From Bradyrhizobium japonicum USDA 6 (GTDB taxonomy: Bacteria; Pseudomonadota; Alphaproteobacteria; Rhizobiales; Xanthobacteraceae), in contig NC_017249.1 of NCBI RefSeq assembly GCF_000284375.1, positions 9,045,001 to 9,109,000 on the forward strand: a stretch of 64,000 nucleotides of DNA. Reading direction: 5' to 3'. The notes under the pieces are model-generated. The model was not told where the DNA came from and did not search any database. It saw nothing but the letters and a program-made list of their open reading frames with translations. The translations under genes were made by a program, and so were the position numbers. Below, piece by piece: positions 1 to 8,418 of this stretch (position 1 is its first letter; each line of letters starts with the position of its first letter).

Positions 1-350
1 CGCGGGCGCCCTCGGGTGAGCTGCGGCCGGTGGAACTCGAGCGGCAAATGCTGATCCCGCAATACTCCACCTCGCGCCTGATCGACCGCCTCGTCGACGA
101 GGGGCTCGCCTCCCGGCGCGAATGCAAGATCGACAAGCGCGGCCAGTTCGTGGAGATCACGGAAGCCGGCCGCGAGTTGCAGAAGCGGATGTGGGGCGCC
201 TATTCGGCCGCAATCGAAAAGTATGTCGGCTCGAAACTGTCCGATGCGGATGCCGTCAAGCTCAGCGGTCTGCTCGACCGTCTCGGCTGCTCGTGCGGCG
301 AGATGAAACTGCCGCCCGTCCACGTCAACGAAACCACGCCGTCGCGATGA
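1..350 (+). CDS. MarR-family transcriptional regulator, 3' part only
   Basis: The reading frame is open from the window edge, so the true start lies upstream and only the C-terminal ~115 residues are seen. They contain the recognition helix and wing of a MarR-type winged helix (S-T-S-R-L-I-D-R-L-V-D-E-G-L followed by a K-R-G-Q wing and the I-T-E-A-G-R-E-L turn), then the C-terminal dimerisation helix. MarR proteins are small dimeric repressors that often respond to aromatic or oxidative ligands; the ligand cannot be inferred here. A Cys-Ser-Cys near the end (L-G-C-S-C-G) could be redox-active, but that is speculative. The next gene, gshA, starts about 100 bases downstream on the same strand. 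Confidence 0.85.
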   Translation, partial: RAPSGELRPVELERQMLIPQYSTSRLIDRLVDEGLASRRECKIDKRGQFVEITEAGRELQKRMWGAYSAAIEKYVGSKLSDADAVKLSGLLDRLGCSCGEMKLPPVHVNETTPSR

Positions 351-451
351 TCGTGCGGCACACCAGCTCGTCCGTGCACCCCCTGGGTTCACGGACCACC
401 CCGTCACCCGCGCGCCTTCGATCGAAGCGCCCTTTTTGATTAGAGTTTGAT

Positions 452-1822
452 ATGGCGCGAGACCAGATCGATATGACGCCGCTGCAGTCGCGCGACGAGC
501 TCGTCGCGTGGTTCGAGGCCGGCTGCAAGGACCCGTCCGAATTCCGTATGGGCACCGAGCACGAGAAGACGCCGTTCACGCTCGAAGGCCACCGTCCGGT
601 GCCTTACGAGGGCGCGCGGGGCATCGGCGCGCTGCTCGAAGGCATGAAGCTCCTGCTCGGCTGGGAGCCGATCATGGAGAAGGGCAACATCATCGGCCTC
701 TACGACGTCACCGGCGGCGGCGCGATCTCGCTCGAGCCCGGCGGACAGTTCGAGCTCTCCGGCGCGCCGGTCGAGAACGTGCATCAGACCCAGAGCGAGC
801 TGATGGCGCATCTGGCGCAGGTGCGCGAGATTGCGACCCCGCTCGGCATCGGCTTCCTCGGGCTCGGCATGACGCCGTCCTGGTCGCGCGCCGACATCCC
901 GGTGATGCCCAAGGGCCGCTACAAGATCATGACCAATTACATGCCGAAGGTCGGCCAATACGGCCTCGACATGATGTACCGGACCTGCACGGTGCAGACC
1001 AATCTCGACTTCTCCTCCGAAGCCGACATGGTCAAGAAGCTGCGCGTCTCGCTCGCGCTGCAGCCGGTCGCGACCGCGCTGTTTGCCAATTCGCCGTTCA
1101 CCGAGGGCAAGCCGAACGGCTTCCTGTCGTTCCGCTCCGAGATCTGGCGCGACACCGACAATGCGCGCTCGGGCATGATGCCGTGGGCATTCGAGGACGG
1201 CATGGGTTTCGAGCGCTATGTCGACTACGCGCTCGACGTGCCCATGTATTTCGTCAAGCGCGACGAGGATTACATCGACGTCTCGGGCTCCTCGTTCCGC
1301 GCCTTCTTCGACGGCCGCAACAACAATCTGCCCGGAGAACGTCCGACACTGTCGGACTGGGCCAATCATCTTTCGACGATCTTCCCGGAGGTGCGCCTCA
1401 AGCGCTATCTCGAGATGCGCGGCTCCGATGGTGGCCCGTGGGGCCGCCTGCCGGCGCTGTCGGCGTTCTGGGCCGGGCTGCTCTACGACGATGTGTCGCT
1501 CGATGCCGCATGGGACCTCGTGAAGCACTGGACCGCGCATGAGCGCCAGGCCCTGCGCGACGACGTGCCGCGGTTCGGCTTCAAGGCGCGGATCAAGGAC
1601 CGCTATCTGTTCGAGGTCGCCAAGGAATGCCTCGTTCTGGCCCATGCAGGCCTGCGCCGCCGCGGCCGGATCGACCAGCTCGGCCGCGACGAAACCCGGC
1701 ATCTGGAGCCGCTCGATCGCATCATCGATTCCGGCCGGACCCCGGCCGAGGAGATGTTGGAGAAGTTCAACGGCGCCTGGAACGGCTCCGTGGAACCGGC
1801 CTACGCGGAATACGCGTTCTAG
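452..1822 (+). CDS. gshA: Glutamate-cysteine ligase, plant/alphaproteobacterial type
   Basis: 456 residues. It joins L-glutamate and L-cysteine with ATP, the first and rate-limiting step of glutathione synthesis, in the cytoplasm. Family signatures of the GCS2 (plant-like) class are visible: F-R-M-G-T-E-H-E-K at residues 31-39, the glutamate-binding S-L-E-P-G-G-Q-F-E-L-S-G-A-P at 93-106, and M-Y-R-T-C-T-V-Q-T-N in the middle. The length matches alphaproteobacterial members. The ATG at 452 is preceded by a weak AGAG. The second gene for glutathione (gshB) is not in the window, which is normal for rhizobia. It follows a MarR gene on the same strand; co-regulation is possible but unsupported. 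Confidence 0.96.
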   Translation: MARDQIDMTPLQSRDELVAWFEAGCKDPSEFRMGTEHEKTPFTLEGHRPVPYEGARGIGALLEGMKLLLGWEPIMEKGNIIGLYDVTGGGAISLEPGGQFELSGAPVENVHQTQSELMAHLAQVREIATPLGIGFLGLGMTPSWSRADIPVMPKGRYKIMTNYMPKVGQYGLDMMYRTCTVQTNLDFSSEADMVKKLRVSLALQPVATALFANSPFTEGKPNGFLSFRSEIWRDTDNARSGMMPWAFEDGMGFERYVDYALDVPMYFVKRDEDYIDVSGSSFRAFFDGRNNNLPGERPTLSDWANHLSTIFPEVRLKRYLEMRGSDGGPWGRLPALSAFWAGLLYDDVSLDAAWDLVKHWTAHERQALRDDVPRFGFKARIKDRYLFEVAKECLVLAHAGLRRRGRIDQLGRDETRHLEPLDRIIDSGRTPAEEMLEKFNGAWNGSVEPAYAEYAF

Positions 1823-1934
1823 GCCAGAGGCCGACGACCAGGACCTGAGCCGTTCATCGCCCATACAGGTTTGCGGCGATCAAATGACCGGCTGAAAAAA
1901 CCTGAGCGCCGTCAATAACTCGAAAGCTGTTCCG

Positions 1935-2501
1935 ATGGGGAAGGGCCGCCTGCGTGGGGCCGTCATGGCAAACGTCGTGGCCTGCGCCACGTTGCTTTTG
2001 CTCGTGTTTGCGAGCGTGCCTGCGCGCGCCCAGACCGCGTTCGACCGGCCCGGCGGTGACTATTTCAGCTCGCCGGTGACGTCAGGTGACCCCGAGGATT
2101 GTGCGCTGCTCTGCGAGCGCGACCGCCGCTGCCGCTCCTGGAGCTTCAGCTATCCCGACGTCGAAGGCGGCTCGGCGGTGTGCTGGCTCAAGAACACGGT
2201 GCCGCCGCGCGTCCCGGGCAGCTGCTGCATCTCCGGCGTGCGTGGCGCCGGCGTGATCGAGCCGCGGATCGAAGGCGTTGAAACGTCGATCGACCGCCCC
2301 GGCGGCGACTTGCGCAATTTCGAGATCAAGGACGGCGAAGGCGAAGAGGCCTGCAAGGCCGCCTGCATCGCCGACAACAAGTGCCGCGCCTTCACCTATT
2401 CCCGTCCCGGCTACACCGGACGTGAAGCGCGCTGCTTCCTGAAAAAGGAAATCAAGCCGCCGCGCCGCAAGGCGGGCTTCACGTCGGGCGTGGTCCGATA
2501 G
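1935..2501 (+). CDS. Secreted protein with two PAN/Apple-like domains
   Basis: 188 residues. An N-terminal signal peptide (hydrophobic A-C-A-T-L-L-L-L-V-F-A then A-R-A-Q cleavage site near residue 33) sends it to the periplasm. Two tandem cysteine-rich repeats follow, each starting D-R-P-G-G-D and carrying C-x3-C-x5-C-R-S/A-x-S/T-F/Y and a later C-W/F-L-K, the pattern of PAN/Apple domains, which bind protein or carbohydrate. An extra C-C pair lies between them. The ATG at 1965 (Met-11) is an equally possible start since neither has a strong ribosome site. The ligand is unknown. Neighbours give no functional hint. Confidence 0.8.
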   Translation: MGKGRLRGAVMANVVACATLLLLVFASVPARAQTAFDRPGGDYFSSPVTSGDPEDCALLCERDRRCRSWSFSYPDVEGGSAVCWLKNTVPPRVPGSCCISGVRGAGVIEPRIEGVETSIDRPGGDLRNFEIKDGEGEEACKAACIADNKCRAFTYSRPGYTGREARCFLKKEIKPPRRKAGFTSGVVR

Positions 2502-2528
2502 CGCGCGGCGAATTCAGCGACCCGCTCC

Positions 2529-2762
2529 TCAATTCGCCGCCGACACCAGCCTGTCCCCGCACGCATTCGCGTAGAACTTGCCGCCGCATTGGCGCTTGAT
2601 GGCAGCGCAACGCACTGCGGGAGACGCATTTTCCGGAACGCTGAAGCCGCAGCTCTGGCCGTCGGCACCGCGGCCCGTCTTGCCGGCGGCAAAGGCGGCA
2701 CTGGAGGCAGTGATGCAGACGACGAGCAAGGCCGCGGCGGCGATTTCGATCAGCAGTCTCAT
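2529..2762 (-). CDS. Small secreted cysteine-containing protein, unknown function
   Basis: 77 residues on the minus strand. The start at 2762 is chosen over longer frames because GGAGGA lies about 7 bases upstream and the next residues, M-R-L-L-I-E-I-A-A-A-A-L-L, begin a good signal peptide ending at A-F-A-A. The mature part (~50 residues) has four cysteines (C-G-F, R-C-A-A, Q-C-G-G, A-C-G-D), probably two disulfides. I do not recognise the family. It is convergent with the PAN-domain gene and divergent from glgP. Confidence 0.6.
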   Translation of the reverse strand: MRLLIEIAAAALLVVCITASSAAFAAGKTGRGADGQSCGFSVPENASPAVRCAAIKRQCGGKFYANACGDRLVSAAN

Positions 2763-2959
2763 GGGGCGTTTCCTCCACACTGATGGCTGAATCTGCCCCC
2801 AATCTAGCACCGAATCGGCAGCTCTCCGTACGCTTCCGGGCTCCCAAATCGGCCCGTTCCTTGCATAAATTTACGCCAGCGCAGTGCACGGCCGCGCCAG
2901 CGATGGTTCCGGTGCAGGGGCAAGACGCGTAGAGTTAGTGGTGTTCTCGCGACCAGGAA

Positions 2960-5485
2960 GTGACGGCCTTGCAAGATCAATCGTTCCAGCCAAGTTTGCC
3001 GGCCTCCGGCCAGCCCATCGACGAACTCGCGCTGGCTGACGTCAAGGGCGCGATCCTGGCGAAGCTGCGCCTTGCCATCGGCAAGGATGCGGGCATGGCG
3101 ACCAAGCACGACTGGTACCAGGCCGCAGCGCTCGCGCTGCGCGACCGCATCGTGCATCGCTGGCTCACGGCCGAGAAGCACAGCTACGATGCGGGACGCA
3201 AGCGCGTCTATTATCTCTCGCTCGAATTCCTGATCGGCCGTCTCTTCACCGACGCGCTGAACAACATGGGGCTGCTCAAGATCTTCGAGGTCGCGCTCGG
3301 CGATCTCGGCGTATCGCTGCCTGAGCTCCGCAAATGCGAGCCGGATGCCGCGCTCGGCAATGGCGGCCTGGGGCGGCTCGCCGCCTGCTTCATGGAGAGC
3401 ATGGCCACACTCTCGATCCCCGCGATCGGCTACGGCATCCGCTACGATTACGGCCTGTTCCGCCAGATCATCAATCAGGGCTGGCAGCAGGAATATCCGG
3501 ACGAATGGCTGAGCTTCGGCAATCCCTGGGAATTGCAGCGGCCCGAGGTGATCTATCACGTCCATTTCGGCGGTGGCATCGAGCATGTCGACGACAAGGG
3601 CCGCGACCGCGCGATCTGGCATCCGGCCGAGACCGTGCAGGCGATCGCCTATGACACCCCGATCGTCGGCTGGCGCGGCCAGCACGTCAACGCGCTCCGC
3701 CTGTGGTCGGCACGCTCGCCCGATCCGTTGAAGCTCGACGCCTTCAACAAGGGCGACTATGTCAGCGCCAGCGCCGAGCAGTCGCGCGCGGAAGCGATCT
3801 GCAAATTCCTTTATCCGAACGACGAAAGCCCGGCGGGCCGCGAGCTGCGGCTGCGCCAGGAGTATTTCTTCGTCTCCGCCTCGCTGCAGGACCTGGTCAA
3901 TCGGCACCTGACCTCGGACGGCCAGCTTCGCAGCCTCGCGATGAAGGTCGCGGTCCAGCTCAACGACACGCATCCGAGCCTCGCCGTCACCGAGCTGATG
4001 CGCATCCTGGTCGACCTGCACAATTTCCGCTGGGACGAGGCCTGGAAGATCACGGTCGCAACGCTGTCCTACACCAACCACACGCTGTTGCCCGAGGCGC
4101 TGGAGACCTGGCCGGTCGAGCTGTTCGAGCGGCTGTTGCCGCGCCATCTCGAGATCATCTACCGCATCAACGTGCAGCATCTCGCGCTGGCCGAAGCGCG
4201 CGCGCCGGGCGACATCGATTTCCGCGCCTCGGTCTCGCTGATCGACGAGAGGAGCGGACGCCGTGTGCGCATGGGCCAGCTCGCCTTCGTCGGCTCGCAC
4301 CGCATCAACGGCGTCTCGGCGATGCATTCGGACCTGATGCGCGAGACCGTGTTCCACGATCTCAACCATCTCTATCCCGGCCGCATCACCAACAAGACCA
4401 ACGGCATCACCTTCCGCCGCTGGCTGATGCTGGCGAACCCAAAGCTGACCGACCTCTTGCGCGAGACCTGCGGCGAAGCCGTGCTCGACGATCCGACACA
4501 GCTCTCGCTGATCGAAGCCCGCGCCAGCGACGTCGAATTCCAGAAGAAGTTCCGCAGCGTCAAGCTTCACAACAAGACCGCGCTGGCGCGCCTGATCGGC
4601 GAGCGGCTCGGCATCAAGGTCGATCCGACCGCGCTGTTCGACGTGCAGATCAAGCGCATTCACGAATACAAGCGCCAGCTCCTCAACATCATCGAGACGG
4701 TGGCGCTGTACCAGGCGATGAAGGACGATCCCAACGGCAACTGGGTGCCGCGGGTCAAGATCTTCGCCGGCAAGGCGGCGGCGAGCTACCGATACGCAAA
4801 ACTGATCATCAAGCTGGTCAACGACGTCGCGGAGGTCGTCAACAACGATCCCTCGATCGGCGGCAAGCTCAAGGTCGTCTTCCTGCCGGACTACAATGTC
4901 AGCCTTGCGGAGGTGATCATTCCCGCGGCCGACCTGTCCGAGCAGATCTCGACCGCCGGCATGGAGGCCTCCGGCACCGGCAACATGAAGCTGTCACTGA
5001 ACGGCGCCCTCACCATCGGCACGCTCGACGGCGCCAATATCGAGATCCGCGACCATGTCGGCGCGGAGAACATCGCGATCTTCGGCATGGAGGCCGGCGA
5101 CGTGATGATCCGCCGCAAGCAGGGGCTGGATGCCTCCGACGTGATCCGCAATTCGCCAAAGCTCCAGCGCGCCATCAATGCGATCGGCACCGGCGAGTTC
5201 TCGCCCGGCGATCCCGGCCGCTTCGAATCCATCGCGCACGCGCTTCGCTATCTCGACCACTACATGGTCAGCGCCGATTTCGATTCCTATTACGAAGCGC
5301 AGCGCAGCGTCGACGCGCGCTGGCAGGTGGCGCCGGCCTGGACGCGCGCCTCCATCCTCAATGTCGCGCGCATGGCATGGTTCTCCTCGGACCGCACCAT
5401 CCGCGAATATGCCGAGGAGATCTGGAACGTGCCGGTCAATCCGACCACGCCGCTGCTGCCGGATCTGCGCGACGTCGCAGGCTGA
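2960..5485 (+). CDS. glgP: Glycogen (alpha-glucan) phosphorylase
   Basis: 841 residues, the normal length of GT35 phosphorylases. It releases glucose-1-phosphate from the non-reducing ends of glycogen or maltodextrin using phosphate and pyridoxal phosphate. The PLP site is clear: E-A-S-G-T-G-N-M-K, with the Schiff-base lysine at about residue 677, then L-D-G-A-N-I-E-I. The N-terminal D-A-A-L-G-N-G-G-L-G-R-L-A-A-C-F and the K-R-I-H-E-Y-K-R-Q motif near 570 are also intact. The start is a GTG at 2960, the only reasonable in-frame start; an AGGA is unusually close to it. The other glycogen genes (glgA, glgB, glgC, glgX) are not in the window, so it appears to stand alone. Confidence 0.97.
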   Translation: MTALQDQSFQPSLPASGQPIDELALADVKGAILAKLRLAIGKDAGMATKHDWYQAAALALRDRIVHRWLTAEKHSYDAGRKRVYYLSLEFLIGRLFTDALNNMGLLKIFEVALGDLGVSLPELRKCEPDAALGNGGLGRLAACFMESMATLSIPAIGYGIRYDYGLFRQIINQGWQQEYPDEWLSFGNPWELQRPEVIYHVHFGGGIEHVDDKGRDRAIWHPAETVQAIAYDTPIVGWRGQHVNALRLWSARSPDPLKLDAFNKGDYVSASAEQSRAEAICKFLYPNDESPAGRELRLRQEYFFVSASLQDLVNRHLTSDGQLRSLAMKVAVQLNDTHPSLAVTELMRILVDLHNFRWDEAWKITVATLSYTNHTLLPEALETWPVELFERLLPRHLEIIYRINVQHLALAEARAPGDIDFRASVSLIDERSGRRVRMGQLAFVGSHRINGVSAMHSDLMRETVFHDLNHLYPGRITNKTNGITFRRWLMLANPKLTDLLRETCGEAVLDDPTQLSLIEARASDVEFQKKFRSVKLHNKTALARLIGERLGIKVDPTALFDVQIKRIHEYKRQLLNIIETVALYQAMKDDPNGNWVPRVKIFAGKAAASYRYAKLIIKLVNDVAEVVNNDPSIGGKLKVVFLPDYNVSLAEVIIPAADLSEQISTAGMEASGTGNMKLSLNGALTIGTLDGANIEIRDHVGAENIAIFGMEAGDVMIRRKQGLDASDVIRNSPKLQRAINAIGTGEFSPGDPGRFESIAHALRYLDHYMVSADFDSYYEAQRSVDARWQVAPAWTRASILNVARMAWFSSDRTIREYAEEIWNVPVNPTTPLLPDLRDVAG

Positions 5486-5579
5486 TTTTCCACGACGCGA
5501 AATCGACTATCCCAGAGGTAATTGCACAAGCCGGCGGCGGACGTGGTATGACGTCCGTCATTGAAAGCCGGATCAGACA

Positions 5580-6395
5580 ATGCACGCCAAGCTTCCGCAT
5601 CCCTTCGACGACGCCACCCGCATCAGCGCCGGCGACTCCAGCTGGCAGGGACACACCAGCGACGATTACTGGGCCTTTGTCGGCCCGTTCGGCGGCGCCA
5701 CGGCCGCGACCATCCTGCGTGCGCTGATCGACCATCCGCAGCGCGCCGGCGATCCTCTGGCGCTGACCGTCAATTACTGCGCGCCGATCGCGAAGGGGCC
5801 GTTCGATCTCGACGTGCGGCTGGTGAAGGCCAATCGCTCCAGCCAACATTGGAGCGTCGAACTGTCGCAGGGCGGCGGCGAGGTCGCGACGCTCGCCACC
5901 GCCGTGTTCGCCGAGCGCCGGCCGTCCTGGGAGCACAGGGTGGCGCAATATCCGGACGCGAAGCCGTTCGAGCAGACGCTGCCCTTCCCGAAAATCGCGG
6001 CGTCCTGGGCCAACCAGTATGAATTCCGCTTCGTCGAGGGCGAGATGCGGATCGGCCCACCGCAGACCGAGCTCGCTGGCACCTATTCCAAGCTCTGGAT
6101 CGGCGACCGCACGCCGCGCAAGCTCGACATGCTGTCGCTGATGTCGATGTCGGACGCCTTCTTCGGCCGCATCTTCCACGCGCGGCGCGAGTTGGTGCCG
6201 TTCGGCACGGTGTCGCTGACGACGTATTTTCACACCGACAGCGAAGAGCTCGCCGCCGAGGACATCACGCGCGTGCTCGCGACGGCCGATTCGAAGATCA
6301 TGCACAAGAGCTATGCCGATCAGAACGCCGAGCTGTGGTCGCCGAACGGCAGGCTGCTCGCGACCACCACACAGATTGCGTATTTCAAGGCCTGA
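5580..6395 (+). CDS. Acyl-CoA thioesterase-like double HotDog protein
   Basis: 271 residues. The N-terminal half (D-D-Y-W-A-F-V-G-P-F-G-G-A-T-A-A-T-I-L near residue 30) and the C-terminal half (T-V-S-L-T-T-Y-F-H-T) each resemble a HotDog fold, as in the TesB / thioesterase-like superfamily. Members hydrolyse acyl-CoA thioesters, often of medium or long chain. The substrate cannot be told from sequence. It begins 94 bases after glgP on the same strand. Two hairpins follow its stop, so it probably ends its transcript. Confidence 0.8.
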   Translation: MHAKLPHPFDDATRISAGDSSWQGHTSDDYWAFVGPFGGATAATILRALIDHPQRAGDPLALTVNYCAPIAKGPFDLDVRLVKANRSSQHWSVELSQGGGEVATLATAVFAERRPSWEHRVAQYPDAKPFEQTLPFPKIAASWANQYEFRFVEGEMRIGPPQTELAGTYSKLWIGDRTPRKLDMLSLMSMSDAFFGRIFHARRELVPFGTVSLTTYFHTDSEELAAEDITRVLATADSKIMHKSYADQNAELWSPNGRLLATTTQIAYFKA

Positions 6396-6405
6396 TATCT
6401 CGCTC

Positions 6406-6437
6406 CGGTGTCGTCCCCGCCTTCGGGGACGACACCG
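6406..6437. repeat. 13-bp perfect inverted repeat after the thioesterase gene
   Basis: The arms CGGTGTCGTCCCC (6406-6418) and GGGGACGACACCG (6425-6437) are perfect complements with a 6-base loop. The core GTCGTCCCC...GGGGACGAC resembles intergenic palindromes scattered through Bradyrhizobium genomes, and a related GTCGTCCCC core occurs at 56228. There is no T-run, so it is more likely a repeat or mRNA-end stabiliser than a classic terminator. Confidence 0.7.
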
Positions 6438-6468
6438 AGTGTGAGGTTCGCGCTACTCGCCACAAACA

Positions 6469-6496
6469 AAAAGGGCGGCCTCGCGGCCGCCCTTTT
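6469..6496. terminator. Bidirectional rho-independent terminator
   Basis: A 12-bp perfect stem, AAAAGGGCGGCC (6469-6480) with GGCCGCCCTTTT (6485-6496), has a TCGC loop. Runs of A on one side and T on the other make it work in both directions. It lies between the stop of the thioesterase gene (plus strand) and the stop of pckA (minus strand), where a shared terminator is expected. Confidence 0.9.
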
Positions 6497-6518
6497 GCAT
6501 TTCGAATGATGCGAGAGA

Positions 6519-8135
<1,617 letters not shown>

Positions 8136-8141
8136 GAAAAA

Positions 8142-8148
8142 TCCTCCT
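8142..8148 (-). promoter_or_regulatory. Strong ribosome binding site deciding a GTG start of pckA
   Basis: The minus strand reads AGGAGGA, then six bases, then GTG. This nearly perfect Shine-Dalgarno match argues for the GTG at 8135 and against the longer ATG frame from 8162, whose start codon lies upstream of this site. Confidence 0.85.
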
Positions 8149-8418
8149 AGAACCCGCGACACTCAGCGCGACCAAGCTTTGGCGCCATCGCGGTCACCGT
8201 GAATTACAGGCCGTCCGGCCTCGGTTGAACGACGTAATAATGGTGAACGCTGGCGTTGCCAAGCCGATCCCGCAGGATTTGGTTTATTCAAGGACCGCGC
8301 CAAACGTCGCGCATGTCAGCCCTGTGCGGGTGCATCAAAAAATCACGAATGATCGCGCAACCAAATGCGCAATTCGGCGTTTCCTGTGGTTATTGCGACG
8401 CACAATCGCAGGACCGCC
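8149..8418. other. Intergenic region upstream of pckA
   Basis: About 270 bases hold the pckA promoter region and the 3' flank of the CHAT gene (which ends at 8419 on the same strand). The sequence is less GC-rich than its surroundings, with stretches such as ACGACGTAATAATGGTG. I see no convincing gene, and I could not assign a ChvI or catabolite operator with confidence. Confidence 0.5.

Noticed and set aside
440..1864. Long minus-strand open frame opposite gshA
   Set aside because: Shadow of the gshA codon bias: repetitive H/R/A/L-rich product, no family signature, and gshA is unambiguous on the other strand.
2804..4663. 619-codon minus-strand frame opposite glgP
   Set aside because: Same shadow effect. 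No motif is seen and glgP is complete on the plus strand.
3703..5727. 674-codon plus-strand frame overlapping glgP
   Set aside because: Out-of-frame shadow rich in Arg; no domain.
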